Assembly: GCF_001425485.1 (NCBI RefSeq)
Contig: NZ_LMQW01000048.1
Span: forward strand, 186,001-250,000
DNA length: 64,000 nucleotides
Origin: Aureimonas sp. Leaf427
GTDB taxonomy: Bacteria; Pseudomonadota; Alphaproteobacteria; Rhizobiales; Rhizobiaceae
Reading direction: 5' to 3'
Shown here: piece by piece, positions 46,274 to 58,068 of the stretch
Layout of the letters: each line of letters starts with the position of its first letter
Numbering within the stretch: the first letter of the stretch is position 1
Made by a program: the position numbers and the translations under genes
Notes under the pieces: generated by a model
Databases searched by the model: none
What the model saw: the letters and a program-made list of their open reading frames with translations, nothing else
What the model was told of the DNA's origin: nothing

Positions 46274-47020
46274 TCACGCCCCCGCCGCAACCCTTGCGAA
46301 GGCGAGAACGTCGACGTCCCGGGCGCCCGCCCGCTTCAGGGCGCGCGTCGCGCTCGAGACGGTGGCGCCGGTCGTGTAGACGTCGTCGATGAGAAGCACC
46401 CGCCGGCCGTTGATCTCGCCCACCCGTTCCGGCGGCACGGCGAAGGCGCCGCGCACGTTCAGCCGGCGCTCGGCGGGGCCGAGGCCCACCTGGGCGCGCG
46501 TCTGCTTGACGCGCAGGAGCGCGCGCGGCGCGTAAGGCACCTTGGCGTTCCGCGCGATGAGGTGGCCGAGCTCGGCCGACTGGTTGAAGCGCCGCCGCCA
46601 GAGCCGGCGCGCATGCAGCGGCACGGGCACCACGACGTCGGCCTCCGCGATCAGCTCGGCGCCGGCGCGCGACATCCAGCCCGCCATCAGCGGCACGAGA
46701 TCGGTGCGGTCGTTGTATTTCAGCGAGGCGACGAGGCGGGCCGCCAGATCGCGGTAGATCACGGCTGCGCGAAGCCGCGCGAAGGGCGGCGGATCGGCGA
46801 TCGCCTCGGCGGAGAGAAAGCCTCGCCCGAGATCGTAGGAGAAGGGCAGGCCCAGCACCTCGCAATAGGGCCGCTCGATGAAGGAGAGGCCCGTCCAGCA
46901 CTGGGCGCAGAGCGCGTCGGCCCGCTCCGTCGCGGCCTGGCAGCCGGGGCAGACCGGGGGAAAGAGAAACCGGCCGAGAGAACTTGCCGCGAACCGGCCC
47001 CCCACCTTCAACAATCCCAT
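46274..47020 (-). CDS. comF: ComF family phosphoribosyltransferase-like protein
   Basis: A 248-residue protein with an N-terminal four-Cys zinc site (CPGCQAATERADALCAQC) and a C-terminal phosphoribosyltransferase fold with VLLIDDVYTTGATV. It has the RFNQSAELG motif of the family. ComF/GntX proteins act in DNA uptake or are of unknown role; no competence genes are seen nearby. Divergent from the methyltransferase at 47268. Confidence 0.9.
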   Translation of the reverse strand: MGLLKVGGRFAASSLGRFLFPPVCPGCQAATERADALCAQCWTGLSFIERPYCEVLGLPFSYDLGRGFLSAEAIADPPPFARLRAAVIYRDLAARLVASLKYNDRTDLVPLMAGWMSRAGAELIAEADVVVPVPLHARRLWRRRFNQSAELGHLIARNAKVPYAPRALLRVKQTRAQVGLGPAERRLNVRGAFAVPPERVGEINGRRVLLIDDVYTTGATVSSATRALKRAGARDVDVLAFARVAAGA

Positions 47021-47267
47021 GCCGTCCTCTCCGCTCCTCCACCGCTCCGGCGATGCGTCGTTCCGTCCTTGACGATACGCCGCTCGCCGTCAGCTACAAG
47101 GGCGAAGCGTTTCGATCGCGGCGCGCGGCGGCGGATGCCGCCGTGTTTCGCGCGCCGCGGGGAGGGGCTGCTCTTCGCGGGCGACGAACCCCTCGACCGA
47201 CCGGCCTCCAAAGGGTCATCTGGCCGACAGGCGCGCGACGCCGATTCGCGGGCTTTCGACAACAGGA

Positions 47268-48185
47268 ATGGCGACGCCGCTCATGAGCGAGACCGATATC
47301 TTCGACCGACGCCTTCTCGACGCCCGCCGCCGGCGGCATGCCGGCGATCCGGACTCGCAAGGGGCCCGGTTCCTGCTGCGCGCCGTCGCCGCGGAACTTG
47401 CCGAGCGCCTTTCGCTGGTCGATCGACGCTTCGACCTCGCCGTCGATCTCGGCGGCCATACCGGGGAGATGGCGGAGGCGCTGGCGGCGGGGGGGCAGGT
47501 GGAGACGATCCTGCGCGTCGAGCGCGATCCGGCGCTGCTCGCCGGCGGCGGGGAGGGCGTGCTGCGCGTCGTCGGAGACGAGGAGGCGCTGCCGATCGGC
47601 GTCGATCTCGCCGATCTCATCGTCTCCACGCTCTCGCTGCACCTGACGAACGATACGCCCGGCGCGATCGTCCAGGCGAGGCGCGCCTTGAAGCCGGATG
47701 GGCTCTTTCTCGCCGCGGCGCTCGGCGGCGACACGCTGACGGAGCTGCGTGCCTCGCTTCTCGCCGCCGAGACCGAAATCTTCGGCGGCGCCTCGCCGCG
47801 CATCGCGCCCTTCATCGACATTCGCGACGCCGGCGGGCTTCTCCAGCGCGCCGGGCTCGCGCTGCCCGTGGTCGACCAGGACCGGATCATGGTGCGCTAC
47901 GCTTCGGCCTTCGAGCTGATGCGCGACATCCGGCAGATGGGCATGGCGAACATGATGCGGCAGCGCCTCCGGCGCCCGGCGACGCGGCGGCTCTTCTTGC
48001 GGGCCGCCGAGATCTATGCCGCACGCTTCTCCGACCCGGACGGCCGGGTGCGCGCGACCTTCGACGTCGTCTATCTCTCCGGCTGGAAGCCGCATGAGAG
48101 CCAGCAGAAGCCGCTGAAGCCGGGCAGCGCCAAGGCGAGCCTCGCCGATGCCTTGAACGACCGCTCCGGCCGGAGCGGCGCCTGA
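47268..48185 (+). CDS. BioC/NDUFAF5-like class I methyltransferase
   Basis: A 305-residue SAM-dependent enzyme. It begins with the ETDIFDRRLLDARRRRHA element of the NDUFAF5-type family, followed by the SAM core (DLAVDLGGHTGEMAEAL, DLIVSTLSLHLTNDTPGAIVQARRALKPDGLFLAAALGGDTL). The C-terminal half is helical. NDUFAF5 homologues hydroxylate or modify a complex I subunit; BioC acts in biotin synthesis. The choice between them is uncertain. A start at 47283 is also plausible. Confidence 0.86.
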   Translation: MATPLMSETDIFDRRLLDARRRRHAGDPDSQGARFLLRAVAAELAERLSLVDRRFDLAVDLGGHTGEMAEALAAGGQVETILRVERDPALLAGGGEGVLRVVGDEEALPIGVDLADLIVSTLSLHLTNDTPGAIVQARRALKPDGLFLAAALGGDTLTELRASLLAAETEIFGGASPRIAPFIDIRDAGGLLQRAGLALPVVDQDRIMVRYASAFELMRDIRQMGMANMMRQRLRRPATRRLFLRAAEIYAARFSDPDGRVRATFDVVYLSGWKPHESQQKPLKPGSAKASLADALNDRSGRSGA

Positions 48186-48201
48186 CCGGAAGCGGCTTTC
48201 G

Positions 48202-48423
48202 TCAGTTCGAGCCCAGTCGCACGAGCATCTGCCCGAGCGGCTCGGCGATCAGGCCGAGCGAGGCGACGATCGCGGTGCCGACGAGGCCCGCGATCACCGA
48301 ATACTCGATCGCGACCGACCCGCTCCGCGCCTTGGCGAAGACGCGAAGGGAGCCGGCGAGCCGGATCGCGGCCCGGGCGATCGCGGGGCCGAAGGTCCTG
48401 ATAATGCCGGCCACGCTCAGCAC
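48202..48423 (-). CDS. Flp/Fap-type IVb pilin
   Basis: A 73-residue prepilin. After a basic leader, the cleavage and hydrophobic segment is GSVAIEYSVIAGLVGTAIVASLGL, with Glu at +5 and Tyr at +6 as in Flp pilins processed by CpaA/TadV. The GTG at 48423 overlaps the upstream gene and follows AGGG; a GTG at 48414 gives 70 residues. It is not next to a cpa/tad cluster here, so it depends on assembly genes elsewhere. Confidence 0.84.
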   Translation of the reverse strand: MLSVAGIIRTFGPAIARAAIRLAGSLRVFAKARSGSVAIEYSVIAGLVGTAIVASLGLIAEPLGQMLVRLGSN

Positions 48424-48737
48424 GCGCCCTTCTGCGAGCCGTCGGGAAAGAGCAGGCACGGGCCGCTGCTTTCCTGCTTCAACACGCTGCGGCGGACCGT
48501 GTAGCGCTCGGGACCGGGCTTGGCGCCGGACGGGGTGATCGAGCCCGTGACGATGTCGTCGGTGGCGCGCTGCTCGGCGATCTCGCGCGAATGGCGGTCG
48601 GCCGCCGGCACGATGATCAGCGACAAGGCGGCCGCGATCGACCCGAAGAGCAGGGTTGCGCGGAACAGTCCCGTCCGGGCTTCCGCGATGCCCTCGGCCA
48701 TCTGCGAGCGGTTTCTGTTCGTATCGACATCTTTCAC
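48417..48737 (-). CDS. Single-pass membrane protein linked to the pilin gene
   Basis: A 106-residue protein: hydrophilic N-terminus, one membrane segment at about residues 24-45 (LFRATLLFGSIAAALSLIIVPAA), and a periplasmic tail with two Cys (GPCLL and QKGAC at the very end). No named family. The gene overlaps the pilin start by 7 bp, so its role is probably tied to pilus biogenesis, an inference from context only. Confidence 0.7.
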   Translation of the reverse strand: MKDVDTNRNRSQMAEGIAEARTGLFRATLLFGSIAAALSLIIVPAADRHSREIAEQRATDDIVTGSITPSGAKPGPERYTVRRSVLKQESSGPCLLFPDGSQKGAC

Positions 48738-48874
48738 GTCGCGACCTCCAGACCGTCGTCGACCCCGGTAAGGGGCCTCTCTTGGCCGGAACGTGCAAGA
48801 AACCGGTGAACATTGACTTAAATGCCGGGTCCCGTCTTCAGACCTCGTTCAGAGCCCTGAAAGCCCCGTTCCGA

Positions 48875-49285
48875 TCACCCGAGGAGATCGACGAGGAAGG
48901 GGATGAGCGGCGCGTCGGCGGGCGGCATCGGGTAGTCCCGGAGCGCGGCCGGCCGTACCCATTTCAGCCGCTGCCCCTCGCGCGGCGCGGCGATGCCCTC
49001 GAAGCGCCGGCACACGTAAAGGGGCATAAGTAGATGAAATTCCTCATAGGCATGGCTGGCGAAGGTCAGCGGAGCGAGGCAGGCGGCCTGCGTCGTGACG
49101 CCGATCTCCTCCTGAAGTTCGCGGATCAGCGTCTCTTCCGGCGTCTCGCCCGGCTCCACCTTTCCGCCCGGAAACTCCCAGAGCCCGGCCAGCGTCTTGC
49201 CCGCCGGACGCTCGGCCAGAAGGATGCGCCCATCCGAATCCACGAGCGCGCAGGCCGCCACCAGCAGCATCTTCTTCGTCGGCAT
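48875..49285 (-). CDS. mutT: 8-oxo-dGTP diphosphatase, NUDIX
   Basis: A 136-residue NUDIX hydrolase. The complete NUDIX box is GGKVEPGETPEETLIRELQEEIGV at about residues 35-58. The start and ACALVDSDGRILLAERP match MutT, which removes mutagenic 8-oxo-dGTP. A start at 49303 would add six residues. It follows the argJ-GNAT pair leftward, a known Rhizobiales order. Confidence 0.9.
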   Translation of the reverse strand: MPTKKMLLVAACALVDSDGRILLAERPAGKTLAGLWEFPGGKVEPGETPEETLIRELQEEIGVTTQAACLAPLTFASHAYEEFHLLMPLYVCRRFEGIAAPREGQRLKWVRPAALRDYPMPPADAPLIPFLVDLLG

Positions 49286-49425
49286 GGTGAACGAACCCTT
49301 CATACCAACGTCCTGACATGCTCACGCATCCGGGCGTTGAAACCACTGCGAATGTCTCGGATGCAATCAAGGCTCGGGACATTCGCAAACGGAATACCAA
49401 GAGCCATCTTCGATGCCTCCTGGTA

Positions 49426-50238
49426 TCAGGCCGGACCGGTCGAGGAGACGACCTCGACGCCGGGCGGCGCGCGGTAGACATAGCGATAGGCCTCGGAGAA
49501 GCCGAGGCTGCGATAGAGGGCGAGCCCGGCCTCGTTGCCGGTCTCCACCTGGAGCCAGGCGGTGCGCGCGCCCTTGTGATGCACATGCTTCAGCGCCGAG
49601 CCGACGAGCGCCCGGCCGAGGCCCTGCCGGCGATGGCCGCCGTCCACGGCGACGTCGAGCACGCCGGCAAGGTCCGCATCGTGCACGGCCAGCGCCACCG
49701 CGACGGGCCGCTCCTCCGCATCCTCCTGGATGAAGAGCGCCATCGGCGGCTCGATCGCCTCCAGAATGGCGGCAAGGCCCGCCCGCGTGTCGTCGGCGCG
49801 CCGGTGGACGCAGAGGCTCGCCTCGACATAGCGCGCGGTGTCGCGGATCGGGATGCGGTCCACCGCCGTGGCGAGGTCGATCGTGGAGAGATCGGCGGTG
49901 AAGACGACCGATTCGCCGAAGCGCGACCAGTTTCGCGCGTCGAGATGCTCGATCAGGGCGCGCGGGGCGAGCGGCGACTGGCGAAAGAGCAGGGGCCGGC
50001 CGAAGGCGGCGAAGCGCGCCGCCGCCCGCTCGATCCGTCCTTCGAGATCGGCATGGTCGGACGGGTCGAGCGGGTTGACCGAGTTCAGGCGCTTGGCGGA
50101 ATAGCCCGTCGTCAGGCGCACGGCCCATGTGCCGTCGAAGGCGGTCGAGGTCGCCGGCCACGCGCGGAAACCGGCCGCCTCCAGCCGGCGCACGATCGCG
50201 AGCCGCCGCACGGCGGCGTCAGCTTCGATAGTCGCCAT
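49426..50238 (-). CDS. GNAT-family N-acetyltransferase
   Basis: A 270-residue protein. The C-terminal GNAT domain has the acetyl-CoA loop [21 protein letters not shown] and the final [16 protein letters not shown]. The N-terminal half is a degenerate second GNAT-like domain. The start overlaps the argJ 3' end by 20 bp. The substrate is unknown; linkage with argJ is frequent in this order but does not show a role in arginine synthesis. Confidence 0.88.
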   Translation of the reverse strand: MATIEADAAVRRLAIVRRLEAAGFRAWPATSTAFDGTWAVRLTTGYSAKRLNSVNPLDPSDHADLEGRIERAAARFAAFGRPLLFRQSPLAPRALIEHLDARNWSRFGESVVFTADLSTIDLATAVDRIPIRDTARYVEASLCVHRRADDTRAGLAAILEAIEPPMALFIQEDAEERPVAVALAVHDADLAGVLDVAVDGGHRRQGLGRALVGSALKHVHHKGARTAWLQVETGNEAGLALYRSLGFSEAYRYVYRAPPGVEVVSSTGPA

Positions 50239-51460
50239 TGATCTCGACATAGGCTTTGGTGAGGTCGCAGCCGTAGACCGTCCAGCGGCCGGTCCCGAGG
50301 CCGAGCTCGACGCGGATCGGCACTTCCGGCCGCGTCATGACCTCGGAGGCGGCGGCTTCCGAATAGTCGGGATCGCGCTCGCCCGCGAAGGCGACGCGAA
50401 CCTCGCCGAAATGGATCGCCAGCTTGTCGCGGTCCGCCCGCTCGCCGGCCTTGCCGACGGCCGCGACGACGCGGCCCCAATTGGCGTCCTCGCCCGCGAC
50501 CGCGGTCTTGACCAGCGGCGAGTTGGCGATCGAGAGCGCGATGCGCTTGGCGGCGGCGTCGCTTGCGGCGCCCTCCACCGTCACCTGGATCTCGTGGCGT
50601 GCGCCCTCGCCGTCGCGGGCGACCTGCCGGGCGAGATCGATCAGCATGTCGCCGAGTGCCGCGCGGAAGGCGGCGAGGCGGGGATCGGCGGGGTCCTCGA
50701 TCGCCGGCGCGCCGCGCTTCTCGGCCGCGCCCGTGGCGATCAGGATCAGCGTGTCGGAGGTGGACGTGTCGGAATCGACCGTCACCGAGTTGAAGCTCGG
50801 CTCGACGGCCTCGGAGAGCATCGCCTGAAGCGCCTTGGGCGCGATGGCGGCGTCGGTGGCCAGGAACGAGAGCATCGTCGCCATGTCGGGCGCGATCATG
50901 CCGGCGCCCTTGGCGATGCCGTTGAGGACGACGCCGACGCCGCCGATCTCGACGCTTCTCGTGGAGAGCTTGGGGTAGGTGTCGGTCGTCATGATCGCGT
51001 CGGCCGCCTCGCGCCAGCGCGTGCCGTCGGCGTCCTTCGCCATGCCTTCGAGAAGATGGGCGAACTTCGACGCATCGAGCGGCTCGCCGATGACGCCGGT
51101 CGAAGCCAGGAACACCTCGCTCGTGCGGCAGCCGACCGCCTCGGCGGCGGCGACCGCCGTCATCGCGGTGGTCTCGCGGCCCTTCATGCCGGTGAAGGCA
51201 TTGGCATTGCCGGAATTGACGACGAGCGCGCGGATGCGGCCGCCCTTCAGGCTCTCGCGGCAGAAGTCGACGGGCGCGGAGGGGCAGAGCGAGCGGGTGA
51301 AGACGCCGGCCACCGAAGCGGGCTCGTCGAGCACCATCATCAGGACGTCGGTGCGCCCCTTGTACTTGATGCCCGCCGCGGCGGTCGCGATGCGCAGGCC
51401 CTCGACGGGACCGAGTTCGGCATAGGTCGCTGGAGCGAGCGGCGAGATGTCGTGCGACAT
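50219..51460 (-). CDS. argJ: Bifunctional ornithine acetyltransferase / N-acetylglutamate synthase
   Basis: A 413-residue enzyme that recycles the acetyl group between acetylornithine and glutamate. The autoprocessing site Ala-Thr lies in [10 protein letters not shown], with the preceding [10 protein letters not shown] block. The C-terminus [15 protein letters not shown] is canonical. It is the second gene of the leftward run after ppiC; a 131-bp gap separates them and contains a hairpin. Confidence 0.96.
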   Translation of the reverse strand: MSHDISPLAPATYAELGPVEGLRIATAAAGIKYKGRTDVLMMVLDEPASVAGVFTRSLCPSAPVDFCRESLKGGRIRALVVNSGNANAFTGMKGRETTAMTAVAAAEAVGCRTSEVFLASTGVIGEPLDASKFAHLLEGMAKDADGTRWREAADAIMTTDTYPKLSTRSVEIGGVGVVLNGIAKGAGMIAPDMATMLSFLATDAAIAPKALQAMLSEAVEPSFNSVTVDSDTSTSDTLILIATGAAEKRGAPAIEDPADPRLAAFRAALGDMLIDLARQVARDGEGARHEIQVTVEGAASDAAAKRIALSIANSPLVKTAVAGEDANWGRVVAAVGKAGERADRDKLAIHFGEVRVAFAGERDPDYSEAAASEVMTRPEVPIRVELGLGTGRWTVYGCDLTKAYVEINGDYRS

Positions 51461-51525
51461 GGGGCGAGACCTCTGGGCTGATGACGGCGCCCGGACCGGG
51501 CGGCCCTTGCGCCGTCCGGTCCGAA

Positions 51526-51550
51526 GCGAAACCGGTATCTCCGGTTTCGC
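51526..51550. terminator. Perfect 10-bp hairpin between ppiC and argJ
   Basis: GCGAAACCGG at 51526-51535 pairs exactly with CCGGTTTCGC at 51541-51550, loop TATCT. No U-tract on either strand. It may be an attenuating or mRNA-stabilising element between ppiC and argJ. Confidence 0.45.
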
Positions 51551-51591
51551 CTCGAAATGCCAGACGCCTGCCCCGATGTCGTGGAACTGTC

Positions 51592-52497
51592 TTACTGCGC
51601 CGGGGTCGGAGCCGGGGCGGCGCCTTCGGGGGCGGGGGCGCCTTCGGACATGGCCTTCTCCATGGCCTCGACCTGGCCCTTCATGGCGGGGTCGACATAC
51701 TCGACCTTCAGCTCGTCGCGCGCCTTCTGGACGATCTGCATGTACTTCTCGCGCATGACGACCTGGCGCACCTGCTCCTTCACCTGGTCGAAGGCCGGCT
51801 GGGGCTGCGGGCGCTTCTCGGTGACCTGGATGACGTGCCAGCCGAACTGCGTCTCGACCGGCTCCTTGGTGTAGGTGCCGACGGGCAGCGCATAGGCCGC
51901 CTTCTCAAAGGGCGGCACCATCTGGCCGGGTCCGAAGAAGCCGAGGTCGCCGCCTTCGGGACCGGAGGGGCCGGAGGACTTGGAGGCGGCGAGCGTCATG
52001 AAGTCGGCGCCGCCGTCGAGCTCCTTGATCACGGCCAGCGCCTCGTCCTTGGTCTTGACGAGGATGTGGCGCGCATGGACTTCCTCGACCGGCTTCAGCT
52101 TGGCGAGCTCGGCATCGTAGCGCGCCTTCAGCTCGGCATCGGTGATCGCCTCGACGCCGCTCTTCTGGAAATAGGCATTGTGGAGCGCGCGCTCGCGCAG
52201 GAAGGCGATGCGCGACTTCACGGCCGGATCGTCGCCGATCTTGGCCTTCTCGGCTTCCTGCGCGAGCGACTTGATGTCGATGAGCGCGGAGAGGACGGCG
52301 AGCTTGCGCTGCTCGGGCGGCATCTTGCCGAACTGCTCGCCGAGATCGGTCTCGGCCGTCTTCAGCTCGCCCTCGGTGATCGACTGCGTGCCGACCTTGG
52401 CGATGACGTCGCCATCCGCCGCGAAGGCCGAAGGCGCGGCGCCGGCCGTCAGGAGGAGGGACGCGGCGGCAAGAAGCGTGCGCTTGAGGGAGGTCAT
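51592..52497 (-). CDS. Periplasmic parvulin-type peptidyl-prolyl isomerase
   Basis: A 301-residue exported protein. The signal peptide ends near SAFAADG (residue 27). An N-terminal SurA-like helical domain precedes a parvulin domain (about residues 135-230) with [37 protein letters not shown] and [12 protein letters not shown]. The C-terminus is Pro/Ala-rich. It is in the PpiC/SurA group that folds outer-membrane proteins. Divergent from secA. Confidence 0.92.
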   Translation of the reverse strand: MTSLKRTLLAAASLLLTAGAAPSAFAADGDVIAKVGTQSITEGELKTAETDLGEQFGKMPPEQRKLAVLSALIDIKSLAQEAEKAKIGDDPAVKSRIAFLRERALHNAYFQKSGVEAITDAELKARYDAELAKLKPVEEVHARHILVKTKDEALAVIKELDGGADFMTLAASKSSGPSGPEGGDLGFFGPGQMVPPFEKAAYALPVGTYTKEPVETQFGWHVIQVTEKRPQPQPAFDQVKEQVRQVVMREKYMQIVQKARDELKVEYVDPAMKGQVEAMEKAMSEGAPAPEGAAPAPTPAQ

Positions 52498-52897
52498 CGA
52501 TGGTTCCTCGGGAAAAAACGGGGCTGCGATCGCGGCGGGTCCGGCCGGCGGTCTGAAGGACGAAAAGCAGAGGCTTGAAAGTCCCGGCTTTGCGGTCTTT
52601 TAAGGGCCGCTGGGCCGCGTTCCCGCGGCGTTGACATCGCTTGCACCCCCTCTTATCTCTCCGTCGTCGTTCAAGTCCAGCGGCCGAACCTCGCGAATGA
52701 CGCAAGAAACATCGAGCCGGCGCGCCGAAATTCCCATGGTCGATCCGCTTCCAGCCGCCTCCGGCAAGGCCCTTTCGCCGCCGTGGACGGTTGGCGGAAG
52801 CGAGGCCGCGGGGCCGGCGGCGCGCACGGCGGCGGAGCGGACGGGCGGGCCATCGATGGCCGCCACCGCGCCGGACATTCTCTAGAAAGGCCTGTTC
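52498..52897. other. Intergenic region, 400 bp, between ppiC and secA
   Basis: The region holds the promoter-like element at 52631-52659 and otherwise GC-rich sequence. A + strand frame at 52631-52885 exists but has no ribosome binding site or recognisable motif, so I leave it out. No small RNA or riboswitch consensus was seen. Confidence 0.5.
52631..52659 (+). promoter_or_regulatory. Sigma-70-type promoter upstream of secA
   Basis: A perfect TTGACA at 52631-52636 is followed 17 bp later by TATCTC at 52654-52659. It points toward secA and would give a leader of about 230 nt. Confidence 0.6.
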
Positions 52898-55603
<2,706 letters not shown>

Positions 55604-55747
55604 TGCAAAACGGTGGCCCCGGACCCTGTCGAGGGTTCGGTGCCACCGTCCTTTGGCGGCGCCTTTCTTGCCCGCCGAACCGAAAAGCTGTCCGCCCTTC
55701 TGCGCGGCCCCTATCCAAGCCTTCTGACAGGCTCTAGGGACGGGGCC

Positions 55748-56152
55748 ATGAGCACGGCCCGACCCGACCGGTTCGCGATGACGACGCTGCGCGGCGATCT
55801 GCCCGCGGCCGCGCTGCTCGCCGTCCTTCTGCTCATCCTCCAGCTCTTCGTCGCCGGCCTCGACGCCGGTGCGGCGCTGGGTGCGACACCCGACCGCCAT
55901 CTCTGCTCGGCGGCCTCCGGCGCCGGTGCGGCGCATGGGGGACAGGAGGATCACGGCCGGCAATGTCCCTGCCTGGCCGCCGGCTGTTGCTCGACCCCGC
56001 TCGGCGGACCGCCGCCCGAGGGCGCCGCGCTTCTCGTCGCGCCTCGGCCGCTCGTCCTCGCCGCCGGAGGGGAGGGCTCCTTCGCAGAGCCCGAACGACG
56101 GCCGCTCGCGCTCTTCGCGCGCGCCGGACAGGGGCCGCCCGACGCTGCCTGA
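55748..56152 (+). CDS. DUF2946-like Cys/His-rich membrane protein
   Basis: A 134-residue protein. One N-terminal helix lies at about residues 21-45. It is followed by a His/Cys-rich stretch (HLCSAASGAGAAHGGQEDHGRQCPCLAAGCCS) suited to bind copper. The remainder is Pro/Ala-rich. This is the plan of DUF2946, often found by copper genes. The next gene encodes a YcnI/PCuAC protein 67 bp on, which supports a copper role. A start at 55778 is possible. Confidence 0.72.
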   Translation: MSTARPDRFAMTTLRGDLPAAALLAVLLLILQLFVAGLDAGAALGATPDRHLCSAASGAGAAHGGQEDHGRQCPCLAAGCCSTPLGGPPPEGAALLVAPRPLVLAAGGEGSFAEPERRPLALFARAGQGPPDAA

Positions 56153-56219
56153 TCGCATCGCCGCCCTTCCGCCGCCGGCCGCGCGCCGCAGCGGCTCCTT
56201 CGTTGATCAGGACGTTCCC

Positions 56220-57251
56220 ATGAAATCCGCAATCGCGCTCGGCCTCGGCTTGGCTCTTCTCCCGGCGCTGGCCTGCGCCCACACATCCATGGCCGAGAGC
56301 CGCGCCGTCTCCGGCAAGGCCTTCAAGGCCGTTCTCGCCGTGCCGCATGGCTGCGATGGCGCGGCCACGGTGGAGGTGCATGTGCGCCTGCCCGAGGGCT
56401 TCGTCGGCGCCAAGCCCATGCCGAAACCCGGCTGGACGCTCGCCATCATCGAGGCGCCCTATGCCGCCGCCTACGAACTGCATGGCGAGTCCGTCTCGAA
56501 CGGTCCGGTCGAGATCCGCTGGCTCGGCGGCCGGCTGGAAGATGCTTGGTACGACGAGTTCGTCGTGCGCGGCACCTTCGCCGATTTTCCCGCCGAGCGC
56601 CGCGTCGCTTTCCCTGTGACGCAGATCTGCGAAGGCGGGGCGAGCGTCGCCTGGGACGAGGTCGCGCCCGCCGGCGTCGACGCCCATTCGCTGGAGCATC
56701 CCGCCCCGATCGTGACCGTCTCGTCCGAAGCGGTCGAGCACGAGCATTCCGGCCACGACACGGGCACGACGGGGGGCGTTGCCAAGACCGAGGCCGGCAC
56801 GGATGGGCATGGGGAACTCGGCTCGGCCGTGGCCGGCCCGATCGAGGTCTCGGCGGGCTTTGCCCGGGCGATGCTGCCGAACCAGAAGGTCGGCGGCGCC
56901 TATCTGACGATCGCCAACACCGGCACATCCCCCGACCGCCTTCTTTCCGCGGCCTCCGAGGCGGCCGGCTCGGTCGATATCCACGAGATGGAGATGAAGG
57001 GGGACGTGATGACCATGCGCCCGTTCGACGGCCCGCTCGATATTCCCGCGGGCGGCACGGTGGAGCTGAAGCCGGGCTCGACGCATCTCATGTTCACGGA
57101 TGTCGCGACGCCTTTCAAGCAAGGCGACACGGTCAAGCTGACGCTGATCTTCGAACGGGCGGGCGCGGTGGAGCTGACGCTGCCGGTTGCCGCTGTCGGC
57201 GCGAAGGGAGCGGACCATTCCGGCCACGCGATGCCCGGCATGAAGCCCTGA
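56220..57251 (+). CDS. YcnI (DUF1775)-PCuAC fusion, copper chaperone
   Basis: A 343-residue exported protein. The signal peptide ends at ALACA so that the mature chain begins with HTSMAES, the His1 position used as copper brace in YcnI. Residues 21-170 form the DUF1775 domain. A His/Gly-rich linker (HEHSGHDTG) leads into a PCuAC (DUF461) domain with HEMEMKG and STHLMF copper ligands. The tail is DHSGHAMPGMKP. It probably delivers copper to cytochrome oxidase. A strong terminator follows. Confidence 0.88.
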   Translation: MKSAIALGLGLALLPALACAHTSMAESRAVSGKAFKAVLAVPHGCDGAATVEVHVRLPEGFVGAKPMPKPGWTLAIIEAPYAAAYELHGESVSNGPVEIRWLGGRLEDAWYDEFVVRGTFADFPAERRVAFPVTQICEGGASVAWDEVAPAGVDAHSLEHPAPIVTVSSEAVEHEHSGHDTGTTGGVAKTEAGTDGHGELGSAVAGPIEVSAGFARAMLPNQKVGGAYLTIANTGTSPDRLLSAASEAAGSVDIHEMEMKGDVMTMRPFDGPLDIPAGGTVELKPGSTHLMFTDVATPFKQGDTVKLTLIFERAGAVELTLPVAAVGAKGADHSGHAMPGMKP

Positions 57252-57413
57252 TCGGTCGATGTCGGCTAGGTCTCGTACCTGCGGTCCTGGCCAAGGACCG
57301 CTGGTATCGCGCGCCGACCGGCGCGGCGGCGGCTGATGCCGCCGTCCTGACCTGGCTTTCGACATGTCGAAGGTCGGGCCCACCGGTATGATCGCTTCGA
57401 CAGCGACCAAAGA

Positions 57414-57448
57414 AAAAGGCCCCGCCGGATCGACCGGCGGGGCCTTTT
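57414..57448. terminator. Strong bidirectional terminator
   Basis: AAAAGGCCCCGCCGG pairs with CCGGCGGGGCCTTTT around a 5-nt loop, with A-run on one side and T-run on the other. It separates the convergent copper chaperone and dps genes and would end both transcripts. Confidence 0.85.
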
Positions 57449-57470
57449 GTTTCGAAGGGACTCGCTGCGC

Positions 57471-57953
57471 TTAGGCGGCGGTGGACTTCAGGTGGGCGCG
57501 CAGCATCCAGGCGAACTTGTCGTGCGCTTCGATGCGGGCGGTCGCCAGATCGTTGGTGGCGTAGTCGCCGTGCTCGTCGGCGACCTGGGCGAGGGCCGAG
57601 AGCGTCGCGGAGATCGTCTCCTGATCCTTCAAGAGGACCTCGATCATCGTCTTGGCGTCCGTGCGGCCGTCATGCTCCTCGACCTTGGAGCGATCGAGGA
57701 AGACCGAGTAGCGGCCCTCGGCATGGACGTCGAACTGCTTGATGCGCTCGGCGAGAAGGTCCTGCCCCTCGAAGTGATCCTCGTAGATCTTCTGGAACAG
57801 CTCGTGCAGCGGCCCGAAGGACATGCCCGTCACGTTCCAATGGAAGTTCTGCGCCTTCATCGTCTCGATCGAGGTCTCGGCGACGGCCTGCGTCAGGCCG
57901 TTGACGATCTCTTCCTTGGCGGTCGGGTCGATCTTCGCTGCTACCAATGCCAT
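57471..57953 (-). CDS. dps: Dps-family DNA-binding ferritin
   Basis: A 160-residue dodecameric mini-ferritin. The ferroxidase site is formed by His in NFHWNVTG and by the HELFQKIYEDHFEGQDLLAERI segment across the dimer interface. Dps stores iron using H2O2 and protects DNA. The short N-terminus (MALVAAKID) lacks a Lys-rich DNA tail. Two Irr-box-like palindromes lie upstream, so iron control is likely. Confidence 0.95.
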   Translation of the reverse strand: MALVAAKIDPTAKEEIVNGLTQAVAETSIETMKAQNFHWNVTGMSFGPLHELFQKIYEDHFEGQDLLAERIKQFDVHAEGRYSVFLDRSKVEEHDGRTDAKTMIEVLLKDQETISATLSALAQVADEHGDYATNDLATARIEAHDKFAWMLRAHLKSTAA

Positions 57954-57995
57954 CGTCGGTCTCCTGGGCTGCGGCGGACCACAGCCGCCTCTCTC

Positions 57996-58012
57996 TTTGG
58001 AATGGTTCCAAT
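57996..58012. promoter_or_regulatory. Irr-box-like palindrome overlapping the dps promoter
   Basis: TTTGGAATGGTTCCAAT: TTGGAA and TTCCAA form a perfect inverted repeat with a 3-nt spacer. It overlaps the -10 element and the expected transcription start of dps. It fits an ICE-type pattern with A-to-G and T-to-C changes in symmetric positions. Confidence 0.55.
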
Positions 58013-58038
58013 CTATGCGAAGCAGACGTCGAGCGCAA
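58010..58038 (-). promoter_or_regulatory. Candidate dps promoter
   Basis: On the minus strand TTGCGC (58038-58033) and TAGATT (58015-58010) are 17 bp apart, about 55 bp upstream of the dps ATG. The two palindromes flank it. Confidence 0.55.
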
Positions 58039-58043
58039 GCTAG

Positions 58044-58060
58044 TTTTGAATCATTCTAAA
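58044..58060. promoter_or_regulatory. Irr-box-like palindrome upstream of dps
   Basis: TTTTGAATCATTCTAAA matches the ICE/Irr pattern TTTAGAA-N3-TTCTAAA with one mismatch. It lies just upstream of the -35 element. Confidence 0.6.
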
Positions 58061-58068
58061 GAGCGAGA

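Noticed and set aside
52631-52885. An 84-codon frame upstream of secA
   Set aside because: Low-complexity Ser/Pro/Ala composition, overlap with the promoter-like element and no ribosome binding site.
57309-57344. Two short GC-rich palindromes after the copper chaperone gene
   Set aside because: Short stems such as GCGC and CGGCGGC are expected at this base composition. The strong terminator lies just beyond and explains transcript ending.
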